A stretch of 64,000 nucleotides of DNA from Methylobacterium oryzae (GCF_021398735.1 NZ_CP090351.1:1-64000), one strand, 5' to 3'. Counted from the first letter of the stretch, positions 40,857 through 48,848 are shown. The notes: generated from the sequence alone by a model not told the origin. Made by a program: numbers and translations.

Positions 40857-41282
40857 ATGAAGCTCGCTCACATAGCCCTCGCGGCCGCCCTGGGCCTGCC
40901 CTGCGCAGCCGAGGCCACTCCTCGCACCGGAGCCCTGGAAGCGGCCGGCCCGCACACGCTGACCCGCAACCAGGTCGCCTGCCAGTTCTGGCAGGACATC
41001 GACAACCTCACGGTCGCCCGACGCACCAAGGACCGGCTGACCACCGACCGGATCTGGGCGCAGACCAACAACCTGGAGGCCCTGGAGCGCGGAAGGCTGT
41101 GCATGGTCCTGCGCAAGGGCACCACGGTAAGGGTCGTGAAGCGACCCGTGGGCTATGAATGCGTCCAGGTGCAGGGCCACCCGCTGCGCGACTGCCTCTA
41201 CACCGAGAACGTCTCCGGGATCACCACGACGACCCATGAGCCAGTCTTCTCACCCTGGGACCCGGGCTTCTACCGGCCCTGA
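40857..41282 (+). CDS. Secreted protein, SH3-like pattern
   Basis: 141 residues. Signal peptide MKLAHIALAAALGLPCAAEA, then a helical part with a Cys (NQVACQFWQD) and a beta part (LCMVLRKGTTVRVVKRPVGYECVQVQG) that looks like a bacterial SH3-type barrel. Four cysteines in the mature chain may form two disulfides. Role unknown. Confidence 0.75.
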   Translation: MKLAHIALAAALGLPCAAEATPRTGALEAAGPHTLTRNQVACQFWQDIDNLTVARRTKDRLTTDRIWAQTNNLEALERGRLCMVLRKGTTVRVVKRPVGYECVQVQGHPLRDCLYTENVSGITTTTHEPVFSPWDPGFYRP

Positions 41283-41313
41283 CCACGGACCGGCCGCGAC
41301 CAGGCTCCGCGAG

Positions 41314-41502
41314 ATGATGATGACGGGCAGCCCGGGCCTGACGGACTACGCGCTCCGTCGCGCGCTCACGGCTCTGGCACTGGAGAAGCCCAGGCGCCGC
41401 GCCACCAGCCCCTACGCAATCCCGGCGCTGGTCGACGGCCTACCCAACGCCGAGGCCATCATCACCCGGGCAGTCAGGCTCAGAGGGAACCACCATGGCT
41501 AG
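41314..41502 (+). CDS. Short paralog of the 41754 protein
   Basis: 62 residues. ATSPYAIPALVDGLPNAEAII then TRAVRL matches the ASPYSISRLTEGLPSRDRII then DRALRL segment of the protein at 41754. May be a truncated duplicate. ATG at 41314 (three ATG codons in a row); a ribosome site is weak. Confidence 0.6.
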   Translation: MMMTGSPGLTDYALRRALTALALEKPRRRATSPYAIPALVDGLPNAEAIITRAVRLRGNHHG

Positions 41503-41740
41503 CTGGGAACGCGAGCACATCGTCCACGTCCTCACGCACAGCGAGGACATCAAGGAGATCCGCGAGGCGATCTGGGACATGATCGTGGTCAAGCACGACC
41601 ACAACGCCATCATCGCGGAGATCCCACCCGAGCGGCGCAAGACGGTGATGCAGCTCGCCCGGCCGCTGCTCGACAAGTTCAAGCGGGGCGAGGAACTCTA
41701 CCCCGAGGACTGGGAAGCTATGGCGAACCTGGCCCCATAA
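41495..41740 (+). CDS. Hypothetical protein
   Basis: 81 residues, helical, with several His (EREHIVHVLTHSEDIKEIRE; VVKHDHNAIIAEIPPERRK). No recognised family. Overlaps the preceding gene by eight bases; good AGAGGGAACC ribosome site. Confidence 0.72.
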   Translation: MASWEREHIVHVLTHSEDIKEIREAIWDMIVVKHDHNAIIAEIPPERRKTVMQLARPLLDKFKRGEELYPEDWEAMANLAP

Positions 41741-41753
41741 GAGCGAGATCGAC

Positions 41754-42212
41754 ATGAGCCTGACGCCCATGAGCCCCGAGCGGATCCGGGAGGTGTTCGA
41801 GCACCACGCCCTCGATCAGCGCCTCGTGGATCACGCCATCGCGGTGATCCTAGATCAGCTTGAGTGGATCCCGGATCGCGATGCCAAGGCCGCAAGTCCT
41901 TACTCGATCTCCAGGCTCACCGAAGGCCTGCCAAGTCGAGACAGGATCATCGACCGCGCGTTGCGCCTGTCCGAAGAGCGCATGCTCAGAGCAAATCACC
42001 CCCTCCTCATGCCCGACAAGGTGATCGACCCGGAGGAGACGAAGCGCATGCTCGGGGAGGTAGTGAGCCAGATGGAGCAGCTCAAAGAGGCGCTGAAGGA
42101 GGGCAACTCAGTCCGCACCAACGAGGTCACGCAGGAGGATGACCTAGCCGTCGGGGAGCGTCTTCGTCGAAGCATATTCGGACCGAGGCTGGGTCTACAG
42201 CCGGACATCTAA
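41754..42212 (+). CDS. Hypothetical helical protein (paralog pair)
   Basis: 152 residues. Shares the SPY(A/S)I..L..GLP....II.RA.RL segment with the 62-residue protein at 41314; the rest is helical and charged (MLGEVVSQMEQLKEALKEG). Last plus-strand gene before the large non-coding region. Confidence 0.72.
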   Translation: MSLTPMSPERIREVFEHHALDQRLVDHAIAVILDQLEWIPDRDAKAASPYSISRLTEGLPSRDRIIDRALRLSEERMLRANHPLLMPDKVIDPEETKRMLGEVVSQMEQLKEALKEGNSVRTNEVTQEDDLAVGERLRRSIFGPRLGLQPDI

Positions 42213-42222
42213 GGGACAGAAC

Positions 42223-42316
42223 GTCCCCTAAGCGTCCCCTCGGCGTCCAATACGACCAAGCGGGCTTTGTCCCCTCAATGTCCCCCTGGTGTCCCCTAGA
42301 TGTCCCCCGCTTGTCC
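42223..42316. repeat. GTCC array phased at 11 bp
   Basis: GTCC(C/C) words start at 42223, 42234, 42245, then 42269, 42280, 42291, 42302 and 42313: two runs with exact 11-base spacing, mostly TGTCCCC or CGTCCCC. An inverted GGGACA lies just before at 42213. The phasing puts all sites on one face of DNA, as in iteron or architectural-protein arrays. Confidence 0.6.
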
Positions 42317-42994
42317 GGCGAACGGGCGATTTTGCACGGTTTCGGACAAACGGGAGGAGCACAGACAGGGATCGCGTGAGAAGCGCGCACAGCGTCGGGA
42401 TCAAGCGAATGCACACAATCAGCGCACGAGCACGCGACACGTCTCACCAGCGCGCAGAAGCGATCCCCCTAGAGAGGGAGCACGTAGCTCAGACACAGCC
42501 CGGGCAGTGCGAGCGTGTAAGAGCCTATGCGATCCCCACTAGAGGTCTGCATGCGTAAGGGCCTGAACGGGGCACGCTCTATAGGGAGGGGCAAAGAGAG
42601 GGAAACGCGCGCAGAAACCCACCGCGGCCGCGGCGACCCGATCTTCCCTCCCGCACCAAATCCGAAACCTTGCCGCGTCACCGGGCGATCCGGGGCCGAT
42701 CTGGAAATTAGGAACGGCCAGGCACCCCTTCAGGCACCGGTCCATGGCAACCCATGCCGTGCCTCGGCGCTCCGTGGACCGGGCCGTTCCCATATCGAGC
42801 CGCGGCCTTCCATGGGCCGGTCCCGTGGATACCCCGGACCGTTGGATATCCAACTCGGATTTCCTGAGATTAGAGATACCTCTACAGAGTAGGTATTAAC
42901 TTACAGGCCGATGGCGAATTGGGAGTTGGGCATCCGGCTCTCCCATAGACGGCCCGACGCACCTACCAGGCGGTCAGATCATCGATCGCCGCGG
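42317..42994. other. Long non-coding region with repeats
   Basis: No convincing gene. Contains a GCACAGCGTCGGG tract (42387-42475) related to that at 27.95 kb, the 18-bp repeat at 42710, CCATGG words, IR ATACCT/AGGTAT (42876-42896), TTGGATATCCAA, and the half element TTACAGGCCGATGGC at 42901-42915. Candidate replication or partition locus. Confidence 0.5.
42710..42727 (+). repeat. 18-bp direct repeat, copy 1
   Basis: AGGAACGGCCAGGCACCC, identical to 44640-44657; both copies are followed by a CCATGGCA-containing stretch upstream of one of two paralogous genes. Confidence 0.75.
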
Positions 42995-43225
42995 CTAGGC
43001 CGGCTCGATACGGCAGGTCAGAGTGACCGTGCAGACAACCTCATCATCGGCACGCCTGACTCGCACGATGGCCTCGCTACCACCTGACAGGTGAGCACCC
43101 GACATCGCATTCTCCATCGCGAGACCGACGGCTTCGCGGCAAGCGCTGTAGCGATCGGACAATTCGCGGCCAACACGGTCACGTGAACTTATCTCTCCAT
43201 CAATGTCGAAGAAGAATAGCGACAT
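42995..43225 (-). CDS. DUF6894-like small protein
   Basis: 76 residues on the minus strand. SLFFFDIDGEISSRDRVGREL followed by a helix and a C-terminal beta hairpin (EAIVRVRRADDEVVCTVTLT) fits the DUF6894 pattern common in Rhizobiales. Role unknown; isolated gene in a long non-coding region. Supports an alphaproteobacterial host. Confidence 0.7.
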   Translation of the reverse strand: MSLFFFDIDGEISSRDRVGRELSDRYSACREAVGLAMENAMSGAHLSGGSEAIVRVRRADDEVVCTVTLTCRIEPA

Positions 43226-43517
43226 ACCTTCTCCCTATGTTGCGGCAGACCGCCGACAATTCCCATGTCTATAATGCAAGACAGATAAAGCGTCTCGCCG
43301 CCCATTCTACGCATCTTTAGTGAGACGGCAACCTAACCGATCGAGCACAGCCAACTGCGCCATGATGTTATACAACCTGATGAATTATGAATATCCAAGG
43401 GGATGACGCGACTTGTTCGCCGCCATGCCGTCCCATTAGCACCCGGCTTGTGGAGCATCTACAACAATACTTGTCGAAACGAAGCGCAGTGCTTCACACA
43501 GACAAGGAGTTCGACAG

Positions 43518-44387
43518 ATGGCCCGCAAGACCTCGAAGAAGATCGCCGCCCAGCTCACCGCCGGCACCTTCGCCCAGCACGTCAGCGACTACACCGACCA
43601 CATGCGCTACGAGGACCGCGCCGCGTCCCTGGCCCAGACCTTCGCCACCGAGGGGCTCGACGAGCTGGACCAGGCGCTGTCCACCCTCGAGGTGCAGCCC
43701 GAGCCGGCGCTGGATCTCGCCCAGGAGCTCGAGGACCTGGTGTCCGAGACCGTCGCCGCCAACGACGTCGACTTCCGCGCCCTGATGCTGTCCCACGACG
43801 AGCTGATGGTCCAAGGCATGACCACCCAGATCACCGCGGCGATCGACGCCCGGTCCGCCTTCGAGACCGAGAAGCACGGCAGCGCCCACAACATCCACAA
43901 GACCCTCAACAAGGTCCGCAAGGCGCTGATGTGGAAGGACACGTCCCGGGTGATGCTCGCGGCGAACGTGGATCCCGCCTTCATCAACCGCACGCTCCAC
44001 GACGGCTCCCGCTACAACGTCTACGCCGTCGACAAGGTCGCGGACGCAGTGAAGGGCCTGGCCGACGGGGTCGTCTCCAACGCCATCAACCGGGCCTGCA
44101 TGGTCAGCCTCTTCCAGATGCGGAAGGCGGGCATCCCGTTCACCGGCGAGATCGCCAAGGCGTGCGCCTCGGACAAGGTCCACGTCGACCTCGCCATCCG
44201 CAAGCACCTGCTCCGGCACACGGTCAGCGCCTCCACGGCCCCGACCCAAGCGTCGAGCACCATGCAGGCGCTGGAGACCCTCGGAGTCGTGCGCAGGGAG
44301 GGGTCGAGCCGCAACCCCACCTTCACCCTCACCGACGCCCCGATCACCAAGCGGCTAGAGGAGGTCCTGTTCGCCTACGCTGCCTAG
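43518..44387 (+). CDS. Hypothetical protein, paralog of 44971
   Basis: 289 residues. C-terminal half aligns with the protein at 44971: FINR..(R/D)..RYNVYAVDKVADAVK against FINRQERKNKRFNVYSAQKVANVAR, then TMQALETLGVVR against SINALQMFNVLK. The end looks like a winged-helix. The N-terminal 100 residues are acidic and unique. Each paralog has a long CCATGG-bearing leader; both may bind DNA near a putative origin. GACAAGGAG precedes the start. Confidence 0.78.
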   Translation: MARKTSKKIAAQLTAGTFAQHVSDYTDHMRYEDRAASLAQTFATEGLDELDQALSTLEVQPEPALDLAQELEDLVSETVAANDVDFRALMLSHDELMVQGMTTQITAAIDARSAFETEKHGSAHNIHKTLNKVRKALMWKDTSRVMLAANVDPAFINRTLHDGSRYNVYAVDKVADAVKGLADGVVSNAINRACMVSLFQMRKAGIPFTGEIAKACASDKVHVDLAIRKHLLRHTVSASTAPTQASSTMQALETLGVVRREGSSRNPTFTLTDAPITKRLEEVLFAYAA

Positions 44388-44468
44388 CTGACACCGAGAC
44401 ACGCGCGCCCGAGACGGGCCGAGGGGCATCCCATCCCGGGGTGCCCCTTCTCTCCTGCCGGGCCTCTT

Positions 44469-44708
44469 CCATGGAAGCGCGAGAATTGGCCCGTGGAGCC
44501 CCATGGACCGCTCCGGCGCTGTCCACGGTCGTCCGAGGGGCTCCATGGCCGCCCACGGGCCGTTATTCGCGATTGGTGCGCCATGGGCGTCTCGGTCCAT
44601 GGTGCCGATCCGGGCAGACTCGGCCCATTAGGATTTTCCAGGAACGGCCAGGCACCCATACCGGCGAGCACCCCATGGCAGGCCGCGGCGCCCCATGGGA
44701 CCCCATGG
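44469..44708. repeat. CCATGG cluster
   Basis: Eight CCATGG hexamers in 240 bases (44469, 44501, 44543, 44581, 44597, 44673, 44693, 44703), far above expectation, in the 583-base non-coding gap between the paralogous genes. Confidence 0.7.
44640..44657 (+). repeat. 18-bp direct repeat, copy 2
   Basis: AGGAACGGCCAGGCACCC, identical to 42710-42727, 331 bases before the second paralog. Confidence 0.75.
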
Positions 44709-44970
44709 GAGGCGGGGTGTGGCGGCATTACCGCCACTGTGGCGGCTGCGTTGCCACATGGCTTCCCAGCCACACCCGTCTCCGCGGAGATCCGCGCGCC
44801 CGTCGAGTGGCTTTCCAGCCGACCTCACAGATTTCCCATCCCATGCACAAGTATTCCACGCGGCGAAAAAAGATCAGTCCCCGCTGATTTTCCTCGGGAA
44901 AGCGCTTGCTCCCCCGCCGCCCCCGAGTATTCTACAGAAGTCATCACGACACACAGAGAAAGACACAGAC

Positions 44971-45579
44971 ATGACCAAGAACAACGAAGCCCTCGCCGCC
45001 TACACCGCCGATCTCGCCACCTCGATCGCCGCCCGCGCTGCTTACGAGACGGAGCAGAACCCCGAGAACACGAACATCCAGAAGACCCTGAAGGGTCTCG
45101 CCGAGGACTTCGCCTCTGAGCACGTCACCAAGTTCATGTTCGCTGCCAGCGTGGACGCCAACTTCATCAACCGCCAGGAGCGCAAGAACAAGCGCTTCAA
45201 CGTCTACAGCGCCCAGAAGGTCGCGAACGTGGCTCGCGCCGCTGCCCAAGCCGAGACGCTGAACGCCTACAGCGCCACGCTGCTCCGCACCGCTATCGCG
45301 CTGACCCGCGCGGAGCTGAGCATGACGCACCGCGACGCCCACAGCGCGCTCTGCCTGGATCTGAAGGTCGATGCGGCTAAGGCGCAACACATCGTGCGCT
45401 ACGGCAAGAACATCGCGAGCAACACCGCCGACACCCAGTCGAGCTCCTCCATCAACGCGCTGCAAATGTTCAACGTTCTCAAGGAGATCCGTGACGACCG
45501 CAACGAAGTCGCCTACACGGTCGATCTGAGCAACAAGACCACGAAGGCGCTGTGCAAGGCCCTCGACATCGCGCTCTAA
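44971..45579 (+). CDS. Hypothetical protein, paralog of 43518
   Basis: 202 residues. Helical, Ala/Asn-rich; aligns with the C-terminal two thirds of the protein at 43518 and ends in a winged-helix-like segment (INALQMFNVLKEIRDDRNEVAYTV). Uses somewhat fewer G/C third positions than its neighbours, which fits high expression. A hairpin follows. Role unknown, possibly DNA-binding. Confidence 0.78.
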   Translation: MTKNNEALAAYTADLATSIAARAAYETEQNPENTNIQKTLKGLAEDFASEHVTKFMFAASVDANFINRQERKNKRFNVYSAQKVANVARAAAQAETLNAYSATLLRTAIALTRAELSMTHRDAHSALCLDLKVDAAKAQHIVRYGKNIASNTADTQSSSSINALQMFNVLKEIRDDRNEVAYTVDLSNKTTKALCKALDIAL

Positions 45580-45590
45580 GCGCACCAGGA

Positions 45591-45621
45591 GCTCGCACAG
45601 CGCGTCCGAGCCTGTGCGAGC
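45591..45621 (+). terminator. Hairpin after paralog 2
   Basis: GCTCGCACAG / CTGTGCGAGC, perfect 10-bp stem, 11-base loop, no U-run. Confidence 0.55.
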
Positions 45622-45689
45622 AACAAGGGCAGCACCCGCACGCGGACGCTGCCGGTGAGCTTCCCTCGCACGCTTTCCCTCCTGTGCAT

Positions 45690-45705
45690 AAGTCAGCACT
45701 GACTT
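45690..45705 (+). promoter_or_regulatory. Operator palindrome, copy 19
   Basis: TAAGTCAGCACTGACT, core 45692-45703, about 58 bases before the small gene at 45762. Confidence 0.7.
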
Positions 45706-45761
45706 GCAACCGCCCCGGGGGCGTGCGACAAGTAGTCATCAACAGAGCGACGGAGCAGACG

Positions 45762-45878
45762 ATGACCCTTCAAGATATCGCCGAGATGAACGAAGAAGGT
45801 TTCCGCCTCCACTACATCATGCGCCGCCGTGTTGCGCGGTGGATACGTAGCATGTTTGCCACAGACGTCGACTACTAG
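45762..45878 (+). CDS. Very small protein
   Basis: 38 residues (MTLQDIAEMNEEGFRLHYIM...). Own operator upstream and a GGAGCAGACG ribosome site make translation plausible. Function unknown. The 140 bases after it hold an inverted repeat around CCTCGG but no gene. Confidence 0.5.
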   Translation: MTLQDIAEMNEEGFRLHYIMRRRVARWIRSMFATDVDY

Positions 45879-46018
45879 GGGAGGGTAGCGGAAAAGCCAC
45901 TGTAGATCCTGCGCCACAGTCGAAGTCCTAGGGGTTTGGCGCGCCCTCGGAGGCTATGCCTCGGGTCCCCTCACTGCTCCCAGATCCATCCTTGGGACGA
46001 TCCTTGGGAGACGCCCCG

Positions 46019-46534
46019 TCAGCGATACGGGTCAGGCAGCAGACAGTAGCTACGGAAGTCGTTCTCGAAGGCCGCGTCATGCTCGACGCCTTCCACCATG
46101 GCCGACGGTCCGATTGCATAGTAGCGCTTCATGGGCGCAAATCCGCCGAAGCTATTGCGACCCGTGACCATCCCACAGGCGACGTAGAAGCCACCCTGCG
46201 CAAGCACCTCCATCTGGCTGCTGAAACGAGCGGACGAGGGCTCCAGTAGCGCATTGCGCACAGCAGCTTCACCCATCTGCCGCGCGACCATCTTCGCAGC
46301 CTGCTTGACCTCGAACTCCGAGACGACTGGCGCAGCCGCGACCGCCTCTGGCACGACTGCTTGGCGCTTCATGAACATGGGAGCGATGACCAGACCGAGG
46401 CCGAACAGCGCGAACGCCCCGCATGCCGTCGCATAGTTCTCGCGTCCGTCAGCGTGCGCCCGGATTGCGTGGACTGTTCCGGAGACGAACAGCAAGAACC
46501 CTAATATCGCGAAGATGACAACCATCAGGCCCAT
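46019..46534 (-). CDS. Two-pass membrane protein with exposed C-terminal domain
   Basis: 171 residues on the minus strand. Two membrane segments (VVIFAILGFLLFVSGTV; ATACGAFALFGLGLVIAPMF), then a helix and a domain VACGMVTGRNSFGGFAPMKRYY, which matches a pattern common in bacterial proteins of unknown role (CG.vn.kNsfGgy.g...f). No gene partner evident. Confidence 0.72.
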   Translation of the reverse strand: MGLMVVIFAILGFLLFVSGTVHAIRAHADGRENYATACGAFALFGLGLVIAPMFMKRQAVVPEAVAAAPVVSEFEVKQAAKMVARQMGEAAVRNALLEPSSARFSSQMEVLAQGGFYVACGMVTGRNSFGGFAPMKRYYAIGPSAMVEGVEHDAAFENDFRSYCLLPDPYR

Positions 46535-46643
46535 CCAGACTGGATAAGACCGACCCTAGATTGCGTCCGTTAGCGAGGCGTAACCGACGCTCAAGGAGCC
46601 TGGATGTTGGTTAAACCGGGCGTCACCATGCGAGCCTTGGGTG

Positions 46644-47048
46644 TCAGTAGCGGAACTCTTTCTTGGGCATCACGGGTTGGGCCGCTTCACGCTCCCGATC
46701 TTTGCGTAGGTTCTCATCGCGGACCGCAAATTTCTTCTCCAAGCAGACACGCATCACACGATAAACTCCCGAGAGAGTATTTCCTGCTTCACGCCGGCAA
46801 TCCGCTTGCCAATTTTCCGAGAGCGGCGGCCAGCGATCCTTAAGCCAGTCATAGGCTACCTGCTCTCCATCAACGCAGGCAACATAGCTCTCCTGCGGGG
46901 TCGACTTGACGTCCGGAGGAAAAGCTTTGAACTCGCCGATAGCTGCACGTTTGCAGAGATTGGTGACGTCTTGCCGGGGAAGGTCATACGACGACCCGAG
47001 CGCGGGCCCGGCGACGAGCATCAGAGCGGCAGTGGTGATGATTTTCAT
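46644..47048 (-). CDS. Secreted small protein
   Basis: 134 residues. Signal peptide MKIITTAALMLVAGPALGSS, then four cysteines (NLCKRAA, VACVDGE, ADCRREA, RVCLEKK) likely in two disulfides; the helical spacing resembles lysozyme-inhibitor-like (LprI-type) domains, by pattern. Start overlaps the previous stop (ATGA) in the minus-strand operon. Confidence 0.72.
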   Translation of the reverse strand: MKIITTAALMLVAGPALGSSYDLPRQDVTNLCKRAAIGEFKAFPPDVKSTPQESYVACVDGEQVAYDWLKDRWPPLSENWQADCRREAGNTLSGVYRVMRVCLEKKFAVRDENLRKDREREAAQPVMPKKEFRY

Positions 47049-47305
47049 AGGCCCTTGGGTCCTACCTGCGGGAGATCTGCCTTAGCCTTCTGGACGTCGC
47101 TGCGCGCCATCTCCTCGAGCTGGTAGCCGCGCAGGATCACGCCCATGGCGCGGGCCACCAGAACCTCGACCTCGACACCCTTGGAGATCGCCTCCGCTAT
47201 CGCGGCCGCGCGCTCCTCGGGCGTCATCATGGCCAGGACCTCCCGGGCGCCCTTCAGGACGTCTTGGAGCCTGTGGTGCTCGAGGAGGTCGTAGGGCTCG
47301 CTCAA
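47045..47305 (-). CDS. Hypothetical helical protein
   Basis: 86 residues. TTG start overlapping the upstream stop (TTGA), as the codon pattern changes to coding exactly there; longer frames upstream are shadows of the next gene. Helical (AREVLAMMTPEERAAAIAEAI). No recognised family. Confidence 0.6.
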   Translation of the reverse strand: MSEPYDLLEHHRLQDVLKGAREVLAMMTPEERAAAIAEAISKGVEVEVLVARAMGVILRGYQLEEMARSDVQKAKADLPQVGPKGL

Positions 47306-47514
47306 TGCAGCGTTCTCCTCTTCGCCTCCTGCGCCCGCGCCATGTTGCGCTCGATGGTGTCGGAGGCCCTGTCGAACAGCTCCAGGATGGACATGCCGCC
47401 CTCCTTGGCACGCTGCTCGTAGGCCTCGAGCTCCTTCTCGGACAGGCGCATGCCCGTCAGCTTCTCGAACCTCTGGAACGCCGGCTGCCCGGCGAGCTTC
47501 TCGCGATGATCCAA
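47302..47514 (-). CDS. Hypothetical helical protein
   Basis: 70 residues, charged helices (FEKLTGMRLSEKELEAYEQR; LELFDRASDTIERNMARA). No recognised family. First gene of a small minus-strand operon downstream of parA. Confidence 0.68.
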   Translation of the reverse strand: MDHREKLAGQPAFQRFEKLTGMRLSEKELEAYEQRAKEGGMSILELFDRASDTIERNMARAQEAKRRTLH

Positions 47515-47591
47515 CGCTACACCCTTGAGGATACTCCCCCAAGGGCGAACCCGCTACGCCCGCGGGGCGCGTGGCTCAATGGGGTCTGACG

Positions 47592-47864
47592 CTACCTGTC
47601 GGGCACCGGGTATGTGTCCCGGTAGTGCTGCATGGCCGCCTGGAACAGCTCCTTGTGCTTCATCTTCCGCTTGGCCGCCTCGAGGATGAACTCGTCGCGC
47701 TCGTCCTCGGTCAGCTTGAAGGAGAGGTCCACCCAGCGCTTCTGGTTCGAGGTGGTCATGTTCTGGGGCGCCTCGCCCCGGGCCGGCACGGCGTGCGCCA
47801 GGCGGCCTGCGGGCTTCTCGTCCTTGGGAGGCGGGGGCGGTGCGGACAGGCGGGGGCGGCTCAT
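47592..47864 (-). CDS. Probable ribbon-helix-helix partner of ParA
   Basis: 90 residues. A Pro-rich basic tail of about 45 residues precedes KRWVDLSFKLTEDERDEFIL and a helix, the layout of a ribbon-helix-helix dimer such as ParG/Omega: flexible N-terminus, one strand, two helices. Its start overlaps the parA stop (ATGA). In type Ib partition systems this protein binds the centromere and stimulates ParA. Assignment rests on position and fold pattern. Confidence 0.65.
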   Translation of the reverse strand: MSRPRLSAPPPPPKDEKPAGRLAHAVPARGEAPQNMTTSNQKRWVDLSFKLTEDERDEFILEAAKRKMKHKELFQAAMQHYRDTYPVPDR

Positions 47865-48508
47865 CTCTTGGTCCCTGCGAGCTCGGTGAAGCGGTCGATG
47901 ATCTCTTGCGCGAGCGCGTCGGCCCGCTCGTTGAGGCTCGGATACTGGCTCTCGTTGATCGCGCGCCCCTGGTTCTGGGCGAGCTGGTAGCCGGTCTTCA
48001 CCGGCAGGTCGGTCGCGGCGCAGCGGTAGCCGGCGGCCTCGATGAAGCCCTTGGCGTCGGCGATCGAGGCCGCGCTGTCGAGCGTCTTGTTCAGGACGAA
48101 CAGGATGTCGGACCGCTCCACGCCGCGCTGGAGCAGCTCGTGGGCGAACTTCACCTGCGGGCTCAGGTCGTCGAGCGTCACCTGGGCCGGGATCAGGATC
48201 AGATCGCTCTCCCGGGCGATCTCCAGCGTGATGGTGTCGGAGTCGGGTTTCCCGTCGAACACCATGAGGTCGTATTGGGTCTGCTGGGTCAGCGCCTTCT
48301 TGACGTTGGCGAAGGCCTCGGCCGGCACCTCGGGCGTCAGCTCGTTCTTCAGCCGGTGCCCGGCCCAGTCCACGCTGGTGAGCTGCTTCACGTTGAAGTC
48401 GGCGAGCTTCACGCGCCAGCCGACCCCGGCGTAGGCCGTGGCCATCAGCCGGGCGATCGTGGATTTGCCTACCCCTCCCTTCTGGGAGAGCACGGCGAGG
48501 GTCTTCAT
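47861..48508 (-). CDS. parA: ParA-family partition ATPase
   Basis: 215 residues. Deviant Walker A KGGVGKST at 10-17 with the signature lysine, switch-type MVFDGKPDSDT near 82-92, LILIPAQVTLDDL near 104. Length and lack of an N-terminal helix-turn-helix match type Ib ParA of plasmids. It positions DNA in the cell before division; in a phage it points to plasmid-like lysogeny or to nucleoid localisation. Here FDGKPDS replaces the usual D.P.. pattern slightly. Confidence 0.88.
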   Translation of the reverse strand: MKTLAVLSQKGGVGKSTIARLMATAYAGVGWRVKLADFNVKQLTSVDWAGHRLKNELTPEVPAEAFANVKKALTQQTQYDLMVFDGKPDSDTITLEIARESDLILIPAQVTLDDLSPQVKFAHELLQRGVERSDILFVLNKTLDSAASIADAKGFIEAAGYRCAATDLPVKTGYQLAQNQGRAINESQYPSLNERADALAQEIIDRFTELAGTKR

Positions 48509-48569
48509 GGGCGAACTCGCGCTTGGCCGTATGCGATCATGCTCGCATGAGGCCTCTCATAGGTTCACG

Positions 48570-48616
48570 GACGGTTAACCGCTACGGGAACGGCCCGTGA
48601 ACTCGTAGCGGCCCGC
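48570..48616. promoter_or_regulatory. Inverted repeat upstream of parA
   Basis: CCGCTAC and GTAGCGG flank CGGG...CCCG, giving a nested inverted repeat about 75-105 bases before the parA start. Possible centromere, operator or bidirectional promoter region. Confidence 0.45.
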
Positions 48617-48646
48617 GTGATATGGCCCAGCTTCAAGGAGAGGGCC

Positions 48647-48847
48647 ATGTGGAACGCACTCGGAAGGATCTGGGACACGATCCGGGAGATCTGGGACATC
48701 TTCTGGAGGAGCTACTACCCGGCGGTCCTCGGCATCATCCTCGCCATCGCGATCCCCATGGGCATCCTCGCCTACAGGGCCTACCAGAAGGGGCACCCGC
48801 CCATGCCGTGCGAAGCGACTATCGCTGGCTGTCCCGAGAAGCCGTAG
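48647..48847 (+). CDS. Small single-pass membrane protein
   Basis: 66 residues. Amphipathic Trp-rich N-terminus (MWNALGRIWDTIREIWDIFW), a membrane segment (YYPAVLGIILAIAIPMGILAY) and a short tail with two Cys. AAGGAGAGGGCC precedes the ATG. Divergent from parA. Could be a holin-like or membrane-targeting protein. Confidence 0.65.
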   Translation: MWNALGRIWDTIREIWDIFWRSYYPAVLGIILAIAIPMGILAYRAYQKGHPPMPCEATIAGCPEKP

Positions 48848-48848
48848 C

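Noticed and set aside
42223..42316. CRISPR array
   Set aside because: Repeat unit is only 4-7 bases with a fixed 11-base period; no spacers of CRISPR length and no cas genes.
42127..42447. Minus-strand frames across the GTCC array
   Set aside because: The repeat gives a GHxGD-like peptide run, but there is no start context and no coding bias outside the array.
43403..44887. Plus-strand frame of 494 codons overlapping the gene at 43518
   Set aside because: It is the other frame of that gene plus the CCATGG non-coding gap; Arg/Pro/Gly-rich low-complexity product.
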